Of a DNA stretch of 64,000 nt, positions 46,627-58,695 are shown in pieces; within the stretch, counting starts at the first letter, position 1, and each line of letters begins with the position of its first letter. Source of the DNA: Dasypus novemcinctus (taxonomy: Eukaryota > Chordata > Mammalia > Cingulata > Dasypodidae); contig NC_080696.1 of the NCBI RefSeq assembly GCF_030445035.2, positions 27,665,661 through 27,729,660 of the forward strand, given 5' to 3'. The notes under the pieces were generated by a model. It was not told the origin of the DNA. It saw only the letters and a list, made by a program, of their open reading frames with translations, and searched no databases. A program made the position numbers and the translations under genes.

Positions 46627-49468
46627 TTTTCTTTTTTTTTTTTTTGTCTTTATTCATTTTTTTAATATCACATTCAAAAAATATGAGGTCTCCATATACC
46701 CCTCACCCCACTACTCCCGCCATAGCAACATTCTCCTCCATCATCATGAGACATTCACTGCTTTTGGTGAATACATCTCTGAGCATTGCTGCACCTCATG
46801 GACAATGGTCCATATCATAGCCCACGCTCTCCCATGTTCCACCCAGTGGACCATTGGAGGACCTACAATGTCAAGTAATTGTCCCTGCAGGACCACCCAG
46901 GACAACTCCAAGTCCTGAAAACGCCTCAACATTTCATCTCTTCCTCCCATTCCCCACACCCAGAAGCCACCATGACCACTTTCTCCACACCAATGCCACA
47001 TTTTCTTTGATTACTAATCACAATAGTTCATGAATAGAATATCAGTAAGTCCACTCTAATCCATACTCTATTCCTCCATCCTGTGGTCCTTGGATTGGTT
47101 GTGTCCACTCCACATTTATGTCAAGAGGGGACTTAGATTCCACATGGATGCTGGATGCAATCCTCCTGCTTTCAGTTGTAGGCACTCTTGGCTCCATGGT
47201 GTGGTGGTTGACAATCTTCAACTCCATGTTAGCTGAGTGGGGTAAATCCAATAAACCAGAGTGTAGGAGCTGAAGGCTGTTGAGGATCAGGGCCTGGCTA
47301 TCATATGATCAATCCAGAGATTCAGATCCCCTGGGTATATATTAATCCCCAGCACCAACTACAATTCTGGTAAAGTAACAGGAAAGGCTTGTGAAATGAG
47401 ATCACATCTGAGTCCAGCTCCATCACACAGAAACACCAAATCCAAAGAAGGGTCAACTGACATGGCACTGAACTCCATCTGCCATGAACATAAAACCTGT
47501 GGGTCTCTGTAGCCCTCAGAAGAACCAATACCTGGCATTGTATCTACTTTATCTGTCTCTGGGACTCTGCTCAGATGTGCATAAGGGCAACCCCTCTGAT
47601 AACTTCCCGGCTCTTTTTTTAGAGACTCATAGCCATATAAACTCATTTGTCCTTTCCATTTCACCCTTAATTTAAGTCAAAAAACATTTTTAATTCCTGT
47701 TATTATATGTAGACAAAGATATTCTGCTGGTCTGAGTTGAACCTTTTATTCAAGGTCATTTTCTAGTTACATCATCAGCTGGTACTTGGTAGTAATCCCT
47801 CGGTACCAGGGAGGCTCATCCCCGGGAGTCATGTCCCATGCTGGGAGGAAGGCAATGAATTTGCATGTTGAGTTTGGCTTCGAGACTGGCCACATTTGAG
47901 CAACACAGAGGCTCTCAGGAGGTAACTCATAGGCACAATGCTGCTCTAGACCTTGTTATTATTTCAGGTGCACAGGCTCACAAGCATAGTCATTAGTATC
48001 AGGGGCTCTTTGTTGGACCTTCATTCTTTTTGGTCTTTGCTGTTGCACTTGGGGGATTGTTGCTGTTCCTTTAGGGACTGTGGTAGAGCTCCCCTGGCTA
48101 GAAACTCAGCACTCCCTCAGTTGTTGTTTTTAATTGTTTCCACTATGAAAATATCCAAACATTTTTATGTACCCTGGATATATGCCCTGTAGAACTCCCT
48201 GGCACCCATGTGTCCCTGTCAATAACATCCCACACCAGTATTCCTCTGCTGCCATTGTTGAACCTCTCTGTGATCCAAAACTTCCTGAAAAGTGAAGTCC
48301 ATTATATTGTCAGGTTCCCTTAATTGTAAAATGGAATATAGCGATGATTTTAAAGGTTAGATATAGAATACATATTAATTTGGAAAAATTTTACATCCTA
48401 TCATTTTCTTTTATTTTTTCTAATTATTAAACTTATCTTCACAAGAGTTTTAGATCACAGTAATTCATATATACAATATACAGTACTCCCACATATCCAA
48501 CATAAACCCTTTTCCTTTCCACAGCAATAATCTTTTAACATATTCATACCATATTTACTGAAACTGATGTACAGATTTTGAGACAAGAGCTTTCAAACAA
48601 GGTAACATTGGTATTTACATTGTGGTTTATATTTTAGATACACAATTTTCTAAAGTTTTAGCTATCTCATGTTTTACATTATGATTTACATTTTAGCCTA
48701 TCAGCCTCTATATAATTTTGGTGTAATTTTACATGTCTTATATCCCTCCTTGCATATTCTTGTGAAACACTTCTATTGCCCACACAGTTACATTGGTTCC
48801 ATCTATTCAATACCTATTTCTCCCTCCCCTTAGGGCCCACAGTGATAGTCAATCTGCACTTCTTGAAGAGTCATGTTCAGAAATACTTGCAACAATGTTG
48901 AGGACTTGACATGCTCAACTGCCCTAATGCCCTGGGAGCCACCATTTCTCTTGAGAGATACAGTTTCCTCTATTTGATGGCATCAGTACTCCCCAGAATG
49001 TGTGAATAACTTCACTCTCTTTATATGAGTCTCTACCCAATGATATAACCCACTCTGGCAAAATGAGCATTCACATATTCCCTATGAGTCTGTCCTGTGT
49101 CAGATTATCCCCTTTTAAGTATCTTAAACAGGTAACTTTCCTTATTATATTTTTGAAAAGGTTTCTCCCCATTATACACTCAATGAACACCTGACATTCT
49201 CCTATGTTCATATGGTGCTCCACCCTCCCCCCAATTTCTTGGGCAATATTGCCCATCTGCCCATCCCTAGCCCCCCTCAAGGCCGCAAAGCCCCACCCAA
49301 AGGTAACCCTATGCCCCCATTTATCCCTTCCTTGTACACATACTTACCTACAGCTTATCATAGATTTCACCCATGTAGATGTCAGCTTATATCCTTCCTC
49401 TACCCACCGATTTCCTGTAGGCCTATCATCCAGTCTCTAGCTCTCTGAGGCAGCTTGGTTAACTTATT

Positions 49469-50206
49469 TCATATCATTGTTGTCATGTAGTATTTGTCCT
49501 TCAATGCCTGGGTTGTTTCACTCAACATAAGGTTCTCAAGATTCATCCATATTATCATGTGTGTTTGTAGTGTATTTGTTCTTAAAACTGAGTAGTATTC
49601 CATTGTATGTATATACCACATTTTATTTATCCATTCATCTGTTGATGGGCATTTGGGTTGATTCCAACTTTTGGTGATAGTGAACAATGCTGCTATGAAC
49701 ATTGGTGTGCATATATCGTTTTGTGTCCTTGTTTACAGTTCTGCTGGGTATATACCCAGCAGTGGAATTGCTGGGTCATATGGCAAATCTATGGTTAGTT
49801 TTTTGAAAAACAAGCTGTCCTCCAGAATGGTTGGATCCTTCTGCATTCCCACCAGCAGTGGATGAGTGTTCCCATTCCTCCACATCCTCTCCAGCATTTG
49901 TATTCTTCTGTTTTTTTCATAGCTGCCAATCTTATGGGAGTAAGATGGTATCTCATTGTAGTTTTGATTTGCATTTCCCTGATATCTAGAGATTTGGAGG
50001 ATATTTTCATGTTCTTTTTAGCCATTTGTATTTCTTCTTTGGAGAAGTGGCTGTTTAAATCCTTTGCCCCCTTTTTTAAATGGGTTGTTTATCTTTTTAT
50101 TCTCAAGATATAGGAGTTCTTTATATATGCAAGTTATAAACCTCCTGTCCAAGATATAGTTACCAAATATTTTCTCCCATTGTGTAGGTTCCCTTTCCAC
50201 TTTCTT
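49469..50206 (-). pseudogene. L1 ORF2 C-terminal part (L1-G, 3' piece)
   Basis: Codes on the minus strand from '[17 protein letters not shown]' through '[19 protein letters not shown]', '[18 protein letters not shown]' and '[18 protein letters not shown]' to the stop at 49,469. Frame changes near 49,800 and 50,020 divide it into three pieces. It is continuous with 58,696-61,777 apart from the L1-H insertion. Confidence 0.88.
50194..50206. repeat. Left TSD of L1-H
   Basis: 'tttccactttctt', identical to 58,683-58,695. It belongs to L1-G ORF2 ('ccctttccactttcttgacc' when rejoined, matching other L1 copies). The left neighbour has one T fewer than the right. Confidence 0.85.
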
Positions 50207-50289
50207 TTTTTTTTTTTATTTTTATTTTTTATTTTTTATTGAGTTTGTAATAATATTACATTAAAAATATATATGTGAGGTCCCATTCA

Positions 50290-50331
50290 ACCCCACCCCC
50301 CCCACCCAACCTCTCCCCCCCCCCCCCCCAG
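50290..50331 (-). other. G-rich tract (possible G-quadruplex) in L1-H 3'UTR
   Basis: On the plus strand C-blocks 'ccccaccccccccccaccca' and a run of 15 or more C; on the element's own strand these are G-blocks just before the A-tail, as in L1-A and L1-D. Confidence 0.7.
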
Positions 50332-53028
50332 CAACACTCATTCCCATAATCATGACATATCCATTGGATTTCGTAAGTACATCTTTGGGCACCTCTGCAC
50401 CTCATAGTCAATGGTCCACATCATGGCCCATACTCTCCTCCATTCCATCCAGTAGGCCCTGTGAGGATTTACAATGTCCAGTGACTGCCTCTGAAGCGCC
50501 ATCCAGGGCAGCTCCATGTCCCAAAGATGCCTCCACCTCTCATCTCTTCCTGCCTTTCCCCATACCCATCAGCCACCATGTCCACTTTTCCCAATCCAAT
50601 GCCACCTCTTCTATGTGGACATTGGATTGGTTGTGTCCATTGCATCTCTATGTCACGAGGAGGCTCAGATTCCACATGGATGCTGGGTGCAATCCTCCCA
50701 CTTTCAGTTGTAATCACTCTAGGCTCCATGGTGTGGTGGTTGTCCTTCTTCAACTCCATCTTAGCTGAGTGTGGTAAGTCCAATAAATCAGATTGTAGGT
50801 GCTGGAGTCTGTTGAGGCTCAGGACCTGGCTATCACATTGTCAGTCCAGAGATTCAAATCCCCTAAGTATATCTTAAACCCCAACATTAACTGCACCTCC
50901 ATCACCTTAGCATGAAAGTCTTATGAAGGAAGATCCCATCTGAGTCCAGATTCATCACACATAAACACCATTTCCAAAGAGGGGCCATCTGACCTGGTAG
51001 TTAACCCCATCGGCCATGACCATAACTCCCATGGGTCTCTTTAGCCCTCAAAGGAACCAATATCTGGGGGTTGCATCTGCTTTATCTGTCTCTCTGACTC
51101 TGCTCAGTTGTGCATGAGGGCAATCCTTCTGCCAGCCTCCAGACTCTTTTTTAGAAACTCGTAGCCATATAAACTCATTTCTCCTTTCCATTTCCCCCTT
51201 ACTTTAGGTCAAACAGCATTTTAAAGTCATGTTATTTTATGTAGACAGGGATATTCTGCTGATCCGCATTGAACCTTCCGTTTAAGGTCATTTTCCAGTT
51301 GCATCATCAGTTGGTAGTTGATAGTGGTCCCTCGTTGCCAGGGAGGCTCATCCCCGGGTGTCATGTCCCACGCTGGGGGGAAGGCATTGCATTTACATGC
51401 TGAGTTTGGCTTCGAGACTGGCCACATTTGAGTAACATGAAGGCTGACAGGAGGAAATTCCCAGGCACAATGTTGCTCTAGGCCTTGTTCTTATTTTAGG
51501 CTTATCAGCTCACAAGCATAGTCATTAGCATCAGGGGCTCACTGTTGAACCCTCACTCCCTCCCAGTCCCTGCCGCTGTACCTGGGAGACTGTCGCTGCT
51601 CCCCTAGGGACCACGACAGAGCACCACTGGCCAGGAACCCAGTACCCCCCCTGCTGTGGTTTTTAATTGTTGCCACTATGAGTATATCCAAACATTACCA
51701 TGCACCCTGGACATATGTTCTGTACAGCTCCCTGTCAGCCATATATCACCTGTCATTGGTATCCCATACCAGTATCCCTCCATTGCCATTGTTGAAACAC
51801 TCTGTGATCCAGAACTCCCCGAAATTTGAAGCCCAATATGATGTCATGGTCCCTTACTAGGGAATGGCTTATAGCGATGGGTTTAAAGGTTAGATAAAGA
51901 ACTTGGATAAAGTTAGATAAAGAACTTAGATAAACAATGTTGACTTGAAAGAAATCTACATCCTATCTTTTTCTTTTTTTTTTTTTCCCCCTAATTATTC
52001 AGCTTCTCTTCACAGGAGTCCTAGACCACAGCAATGCAATATAATATACAGCACTCCCATACATCCACCACAAAACGTTTTTCCTTCCACAGCGATACTC
52101 TTACACCCTATTCACATCATATTTACTTAACGTGTTGTACAGAGTCTGAGACATTAGCTTTCTAACAAGGTGATATCTGTGCTTACATTATGGTGCATAC
52201 TTTAGGATACACAGTTCTTTACATTCTTAGTTATCCTAGGTTTTACATTATGGTTTACATTATCAGTCTGTCATCTCCTATATGTTATGGTGTAATATTA
52301 CATGTTTTATATCCATCCTTGTGTACTCTCAAGAAACTCCTCTCTTACCCCCCATTTACCTTGGTTCCACACATTTAACGTTCATTTTCCCTTCCACCTT
52401 GGTGCCCACAGTGACATCCAACCTCCGTTTCCTGAGGAGCCACTTCCAGAGATAGATGGAATAGTGTTCAGGGCCTAACTTGCTCACTGCCCAATGCCCT
52501 GGGAGCCACCCTTTCTCTCGAGGGATACAGTTCCCTCTATTTGGTGGCATTAGTCCTCCCCAGGATGTGGGTCTACCCCCACTCTCACTACTTGGGTTTC
52601 TACCCCATGTTGACACCTACTCTGGCAGAATGAGCATTTAGACATTCCCCAGGACCCCGTCCTGCATCAGACACTCCCCTCCGAGCATTCTAAACAGGTA
52701 ACCCTCTTTATTATATTTTGATATGATTTTCTCGGCATTTTACTCTCCACCAACACCTGACCCTCTCCTGTGTTCATATGCTACCCCTCCCTCCACCCAC
52801 TTTTGGGCAATGTTACCCATCCGTCCCTCCCCAGCCACCCTCAAACCCACAAAGCCCCAACCAAAGGCAACCCCTTGCCCCCCTTTTATCTCTTCTTTGT
52901 GTTCATACTTACCACGATCTCGTCTTAAATTCCTCCCCTGCAGACATCGGCTCACATCCTTCCTCCACCCTCCGATTTCCTGTAAGCCTATCGTTCAGTC
53001 TCTTGCTATCTCGGGCAGCTTGTTTATT

Positions 53029-56000
53029 TCATATCATTGAGGTCATGTAGTATTTGTCCTTCAATGTCTGGGTTGCTTCACTCAACATAAGGTTCTCAAG
53101 ATTCATCCATGTTATCACATGTGTTTGTAGTGTGTTTGTTCTTACAGCCGAGTAGTATTCCATTGTGTGTATATACCACATTTTATTGATCCACTCATCT
53201 GTTGATGGGCATTTGGGTTGATTCCAACTTTTGGCAATAGTGAACAATGCTGCTATGAACATTGGTGTACGTATATCAGTTTGTGGCCTTGTTTTCAGTT
53301 CTGCTGGGTATATACCCAGCAGTGGTATTGCTGGGTCATATGGCAAATCTATGGCTAGTTTTTTGAGAAACCGCCATACTGTCCTCCAGAATGGTTGGAT
53401 CCTTCCGCATTCCCACCAGCAGTGGATGAGTGTTCCCCTTCCTTCACATCCTCTCCAGCACTTGTATTCTTCTGTTTTTTTCATAGCTGCCAATCTTATG
53501 GGTGTAAGATGGTATCTCATTGTAGTTTTGATTTGCATTTCCGTGATAGCTAGAGATTTGGAACATTTTTTTCATGTGCTTTCTTGCCATTTGTATTTCT
53601 TCTTCGGAGAAGTGTCTGTTTAAGTCTTTTTCCCATTTTTTAAATGGGTTGTTTATCTTTTTATTTTCAAGATATAGGAGTTCTTTATATATGCAAGTTA
53701 TAAGTTTCTTATCAGATATATGATTGCCAAATATTTTCTCCCACTGTGTGGGCTCCCTTTTTACTTTCTTGACAAACTCCTTTGAGGTGCAGAAGGCTTT
53801 AATTTTGAGGACGTCCCATTTATCTATTAGTTCTTTTGCTGCTCGTGCTTTAGGTGAGATATTCATAAATCCATTTCCTATTACAAGGTCCTGTAGATGT
53901 TTCCCTACACTGCTTTCTAAGGTTTTTATGGTCTTGGCTCTTATATTTAGGTCTTTGATCCATCTTGAGTTGATCTTTGTATAAGGTGTGAGATGGTAAT
54001 CCTCTTTCATTCTTCTACATATGGCTATCCAGTTCTCCAGACACCATTTGTTGAATAGGCAACTCTCTCCCAGTTGAGAGGGTTTGGTGGCTTTATCGAA
54101 TATTATGTGGCTTTATATGTGAGGTTCTATATCGGAGCTTTCAATTCGATTCCATTGGTCTATGTGTCTCTCCTTATGCCAATACCATGCTGTTTTCACC
54201 ACCGTAGCTTTATAGTATGTTTTGAAGTCAGGTAGTGTGATTCCTCCAATTTCGTTTTTCTTTTTCAGTATGTCTTTGGCTATTCGGGGTCTCTTTCCTT
54301 TCCAAATAAATTTCATAGTTAGTTTTTCTAGTTCCTTAAAGAAGGCTGCGTTGATTTTTATTGGGATTGCATTGAATGTGTAGATCAGTTTTGGTAGGAT
54401 AGACATCTTAATAATGTTCAGTCTTCCTATCCATGAACAAGGAATAGTCTTCCATTTATTCAGGTCTTCTTTGATTTCCTTGAACAATCTTGTATAGTTC
54501 TCGGTGTATAAGTTCTTTACCTCTTTAGTTGAATTTATTCCTAAGTATTTGATTTTTTATTTACTATTGTGAATGGTATTTGTTTCTTGATTTCCTCCTG
54601 ATCTTGCTCATTATTGGTGTACAGAAATGCTACTGATTTTTGCGCATTGATCTTATAACCTGCGACTTTACTAAACTCATTTATGAGTTCTAGAATCTTC
54701 GTTGTAGATCTCTCAGGGTTTTCTATATATAGGATCATGTCATCTGCAAATAATGAAATTTTGACTTCTTCCTTTCCAATTTGAATGCCTTTTATTTCTG
54801 GTTCTTGCCTCAGTGCTGGAGCAAATACTTCTAAGACAATGTTAAATAGGAGCGGAGATAGTGGGCATCCTTGTCTTGTTCCTGAGTTTAGAGGGAAGGA
54901 GTCTAGGATTTCTCCATTGTAAACAATATTGGCTTTAGGTTTTTCATATATACTCTTTATCATGTTCAAAAAATTTCCTTGTATTCCAATCTTTTGGAGT
55001 GCTTTTATCAAGAAAGGGTGCTGTATTTTGTCAAATGCTTTTTCTGCATCAATAGATATAATCATGTGATTTTTTTCCTTCAATCTCTTTATATGGTGTA
55101 TTACGTTGATTGATTTTCTTATGTTGAACCATCCTTGCATACCTGGGATGAATCCCACTTGGTCGTGGTGTATAATACGTTTAATGTGTTGTTGAATACG
55201 ATTAGCAAGTATTTTGTTAAGTTTTTTTGCGTCTAGGTTCATTAGAGAAATTGGTCTGTAATTTTCCTTTCTTGTGATGTCTTTGTTTGGCTTTGGTACT
55301 AGGGTAATGTTGGCATCATAGAAGGAGTTGGGTAATGTTCTTTCTGTTTCGATGTTTTGGAATAGTTTCAGCAGGATTGGTGTCAGTTCTTTCCGGAATG
55401 TTTTGTAGAATTCACCTGTGAAGCCATCTGGCCCTGGGCTCTTCTTAGTTGGGAGATTTTTAATAACTGATTCTATCTCTCTGCTTGTGATTGATTTGTT
55501 AAGATCATCAATTTCTTCTTTCATCAATATGTTCTGCTTATGTGTTTCTAGGAATTTGTCCATTTCCTCTAGATTGTCATTTTTGTTGGAATATAGTTTT
55601 TCAAAATATCCTCTTATGATAGTCTTTATTTCTGTGGGGTCAGTGGTGATATCGCCTTTCTCATTTCTTATTTTGTGTATTTGCATCTTCTCTCTTTTTT
55701 TCTTTGTTAGTGTTGCTAAAGGTTTGTCAATTTTGTTAATCTTCTCAAAAAACCAGCTCTTGGTCTTGTTTATCATTTCAAGTGCTTTCTTATTTTCTAT
55801 TTCATTTAGTTCTGCTCTTATCTTTGTTATTTCCTTCCTTCTTCTTCCTGTTGGGTTACTTTGTTGTTGTTTTTCTAATTCCTTCAAATGTGCAGTTAGT
55901 TCTTCAATTTTTGCTCTTTCTTCTTTTTTGATATATGAATTTATGGCTATAAAATTCCCTCTCAGTACTGCTTTTGCTGCATCCCATAAATTTTGGTATG

Positions 56001-56847
56001 TTGTGTTATCATTATCATTTGTTTCAAGGTAGTCATTGATTTCTTTTGAGATTTCCTCTTTGACCCACTGTTTTTCTAAGAGTGTGCTGTTTTATTTCCA
56101 AATCGTGGTGTGAAATCTGGGCTTCTGTCCCTTGGGAATCTCCAGCTTGTCTCCACTGTGGTCAGAGATAATGTTTTGTATGATTTCAATCTTTCTGAAT
56201 TCGTTCAGCCTTTCTTTGTGGCCTAGCATATGATCTATCTTGGAGAATGATCCATGTGCGCTTGAGAAAAATGTATATCCTGCTGTGTTTGGGTGTAGCG
56301 ATCTATATATGTCTATTAGATCGAGCTCCTCTAATATACTATTCAGATGTTTTGTTTCTTTGGTGATTCTCTTTTGAGATGTTCTGTCCAGAGTTGATAG
56401 TGGTGTATTAAAATCCCCCACTATAATTGTAGATGTATCTATTGTTTCACTTAGTTTTTCTAGCGTTTGCCTCACGTATTTAGAGGCACCCTTGTTAGGG
56501 GCATAGATATTTATGATTGTTCGATCTTCTTGACAGATTTTCCCTTTCACTAAAATGTAGTATCCTTCTTTGTCTCTCACAATTGTTTCACATTTAAAGT
56601 CTATTTTGTCTGATATTAATATAGCTACTCCTGCCTTTTTTTGGTTATTGTTAGCTTGTATGATTGTTTTCCAGCCATTCACTTTCAATCTCCATGCGTC
56701 TCTGGGTCTAAGATGTGTCTCTTGTAGACAGCATATGGATGGGTCATATTTCCTTATCCATTGTCCCAGTCTGAATCTTTTGATAGGTGAGTGTAATCCG
56801 TTGACATTCAGTGTTATTACTATCAAGGAATTATTTGTGTTAGCCAT
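53029..56847 (-). pseudogene. L1 ORF2p endonuclease/reverse transcriptase, four lesions (L1-H)
   Basis: A 3,819-nt reading region starting at ATG 56,847 ('[19 protein letters not shown]'). Endonuclease blocks 'CCLQETHL', 'IVGDFNTPL' and 'SDHSGDKLEI' are present. The RT has '[16 protein letters not shown]' and '[17 protein letters not shown]', and the C-terminal Cys segment reads '[18 protein letters not shown]'. Lesions: TAA at 56,092-56,094 (TTA in L1-A), a 1-nt loss in an A-run near 54,555, a TAA at 54,113-54,115 (TAT in L1-A) and a 1-nt gain in an A-run near 53,573. The two indels cancel in length. Most of the RT (54,541-56,091) is open. Confidence 0.93.
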
Positions 56848-56932
56848 ATTTTGATTGGATTTGTGTTTGTCATATTTTGTTTGTATATTTTTTTTGTCTT
56901 TTTTGTTGTTGTTGTTGGTCTTATACACTCCT

Positions 56933-57889
56933 CTAACTCTGCCTTTCCTGTTTTTTCCTTTCTTCCTGCAGAACTCCTTTTAGAATTTCTTGAAGGGGAG
57001 GTTTCTTGTTGGTATACTCTTTCAGTTTCTGTTTGTCTGCGAATATTTTGAACTCTCCATCATGTTTGAATGCTAGTTTAGCTGGATAGAGTATTCTTGG
57101 TTGGAAATTCTTTTCCTTTAGTTCCTTGACTATATCATACCACTGCCTTCTTGCCTCCATGGTTTCAGAAGAGAAAGCAGCACTTAATCTAATTGAGCTT
57201 CCCTTGTATGTGATGGTTTTCTTTTCTCTTGCTGCTTTTAGGATTTTCTCTTTGTCTTGAGCATTGGATAATTTGACAAGTATATGTCTTGGGGTGGGCC
57301 TGTTGGGGTTTATGACTTGTGGAGTGCGCTGTGCTTCTTGGATATGCACATCTGTCTCTTTCAGTAGATTTGGGAAGTTTTCAGCCATTATTTCCTGCAA
57401 CACTCCTTCTGACCCCTTTCCCTTCTCTTCACCTTCTGGAATGCCTATAATACGTATGTTTGAGCGTTTTGCATTGTCATTCAGGTCCCTAAATTCTAAC
57501 TGGATTTTTTCTATCTTCTTGTTGACCCCTTCTACTATCTGTTTGATTTCTGATGTACTGTCTTCCACATCACTAATTCTCTGCTCTGTCTCTTCTAGTC
57601 TGCTGATATTTGCTGCAAGTGTATTTTTGATTTCTTGAACTGTGGTGTTCATTCCCATCATATCTGTTATGTTTTTGCATATGTCTGCAATTTCCCCTCC
57701 AAGTGATGTCTTCATGTTGTTAACCTCTTTCATTACTTCGTCAAATTTGTCGGTGATAAATGTTCTGAGATCTTTCATTGCTTGTGCCAAGTTTTGCTCC
57801 CCTTCGTGATTATTGGTTTGTTGATTGGATTCAGCCATGTTTTCCTGATTACTGGTTTGGTTTGTAGATTTTTGTTGCTTTCTGGTCAT
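56933..57889 (-). CDS. L1 ORF1p, RNA-binding chaperone (L1-H)
   Basis: An open 318-codon frame for L1 ORF1p. It begins '[20 protein letters not shown]' and has a coiled-coil stretch near residues 45-130 ('[20 protein letters not shown]'). The RRM-like part has '[12 protein letters not shown]', and the C-terminal domain has '[18 protein letters not shown]' and '[13 protein letters not shown]'-type sequence, ending 'RKKQERQS'. It is a close relative of the L1-A ORF1p but differs at many residues, for example a shorter C-terminus and 'NNMKTSLGGEIADICKNI' in the coil. No stop or frameshift is present. ORF2 follows after 85 nt, as usual for L1 reinitiation. Confidence 0.92.
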   Translation of the reverse strand: MTRKQQKSTNQTSNQENMAESNQQTNNHEGEQNLAQAMKDLRTFITDKFDEVMKEVNNMKTSLGGEIADICKNITDMMGMNTTVQEIKNTLAANISRLEETEQRISDVEDSTSEIKQIVEGVNKKIEKIQLEFRDLNDNAKRSNIRIIGIPEGEEKGKGSEGVLQEIMAENFPNLLKETDVHIQEAQRTPQVINPNRPTPRHILVKLSNAQDKEKILKAAREKKTITYKGSSIRLSAAFSSETMEARRQWYDIVKELKEKNFQPRILYPAKLAFKHDGEFKIFADKQKLKEYTNKKPPLQEILKGVLQEERKKQERQS

Positions 57890-58681
57890 CTCTTTGTTTT
57901 GACGGATTTAATCAGTTCCTTAGCTTCTTTGTCTGCTCTTGGAGGTTAATTAGCTGTTATTTTTGCATAGGTGTTATATCTTCTCTTTGTCACTTTTTTC
58001 TTCTTATTCTAGTTACTTGTTGTTGGTTAAGTTCACTTTAAAGGAAAGTATTAGTGTTGGGGAAAGGCAATTGTGTAAGCAAGGGAAAAGTGTAAGGTAG
58101 TATTGGTGATATATGTTAACAAAGCAAGAATATGAGATCTGGGAGGATGGAGGTTAGATTCATGTAAATTGTGTAGAGTTATAGCAGTAGGTAGAGTACT
58201 TATTATAAGGTAGATGATTGAATATGGTAGGAATATGGTATGAGCTAAAAAGCTATTGATTTCATGAGAGAGGGAAAGAGAAAAGAAAGGTAATAGTTTC
58301 AAGAGTGGATGACAGACAGAAAACAAAACATAGGTATTAGTAATTAAGACTTAGACCCTTTGTGGATCGAAGAAAAGGAGGTGGGAGGTGGAATATAGGA
58401 GAGCCAGTAGATGGTGGTGGATGTCAAGATGTCGGGGAAAGAGGATAGTGTAGGTAGCCTAAATCAGTTCACACAGAAATGAGGCAGTGAAGGATGAGAA
58501 AACCCAGAGAATGTGAGGTGTTTCCTGCCGCACCTTTCCACCCAATCGATGTCCCGGCACTTCTGCCCTGCAAAAATCCCGAAAAAGCCTCGCCTTGGAG
58601 AACCTGCCGCTGCGCCCAGCCGTCTCTTCCCGGGACAGACCACAAAGGCAAGTTTACTCAGCAACCATCTTGTCTCCTCCC
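57890..58681 (-). promoter_or_regulatory. L1-H 5'UTR with internal promoter
   Basis: A complete 792-bp L1 5'UTR. The proximal 600 bp (57,890-58,537) is AT/purine-rich and shared with L1-A and L1-G. The distal 144 bp (58,538-58,681) is GC-rich with eight CpG and is not shared with L1-G. L1 internal promoters usually sit in this distal part. Confidence 0.85.
58665..58672 (-). promoter_or_regulatory. Putative YY1 site at the L1-H 5' end
   Basis: On the minus strand 'CAAGATGG' lies at about +10 to +17 of the element. YY1 at the equivalent place in human L1 ('CCAAGATGGCCG') positions transcription start at +1. Match and position are seen; function is inferred. Confidence 0.65.
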
Positions 58682-58682
58682 T

Positions 58683-58695
58683 TTTCCACTTTCTT
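58683..58695. repeat. Right TSD of L1-H
   Basis: 'tttccactttctt', the partner of 50,194-50,206, followed by the resumption of L1-G ORF2 ('gaccaactcctttgaggtgc'). Confidence 0.85.

Larger units (their letters stand above)
50207..58682 (-). mobile_element. L1-H: complete 8.48-kb L1 (antisense)
   Basis: A complete L1 copy: poly-A (T-run, 50,207-50,240, with AATAAA complement), a 2.82-kb 3'UTR (to 53,028), ORF2 (53,029-56,847), an 85-nt spacer, ORF1 (56,933-57,889) and a 792-bp 5'UTR (57,890-58,681). The start is the canonical L1-like 'gggaggagacaagatgg'. It sits in the ORF2 of L1-G, flanked by a perfect 13-bp TSD. ORF1 is open and ORF2 has four lesions, so it is relatively young but almost certainly unable to move on its own. 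Confidence 0.94.

Noticed and set aside
55418-56032. 204-codon plus-strand frame rich in Phe, Leu and Ser, resembling a membrane protein
   Set aside because: It is the reverse complement of the A-rich L1-H ORF2; similar frames appear opposite L1-G (60,336-60,953) for the same reason.
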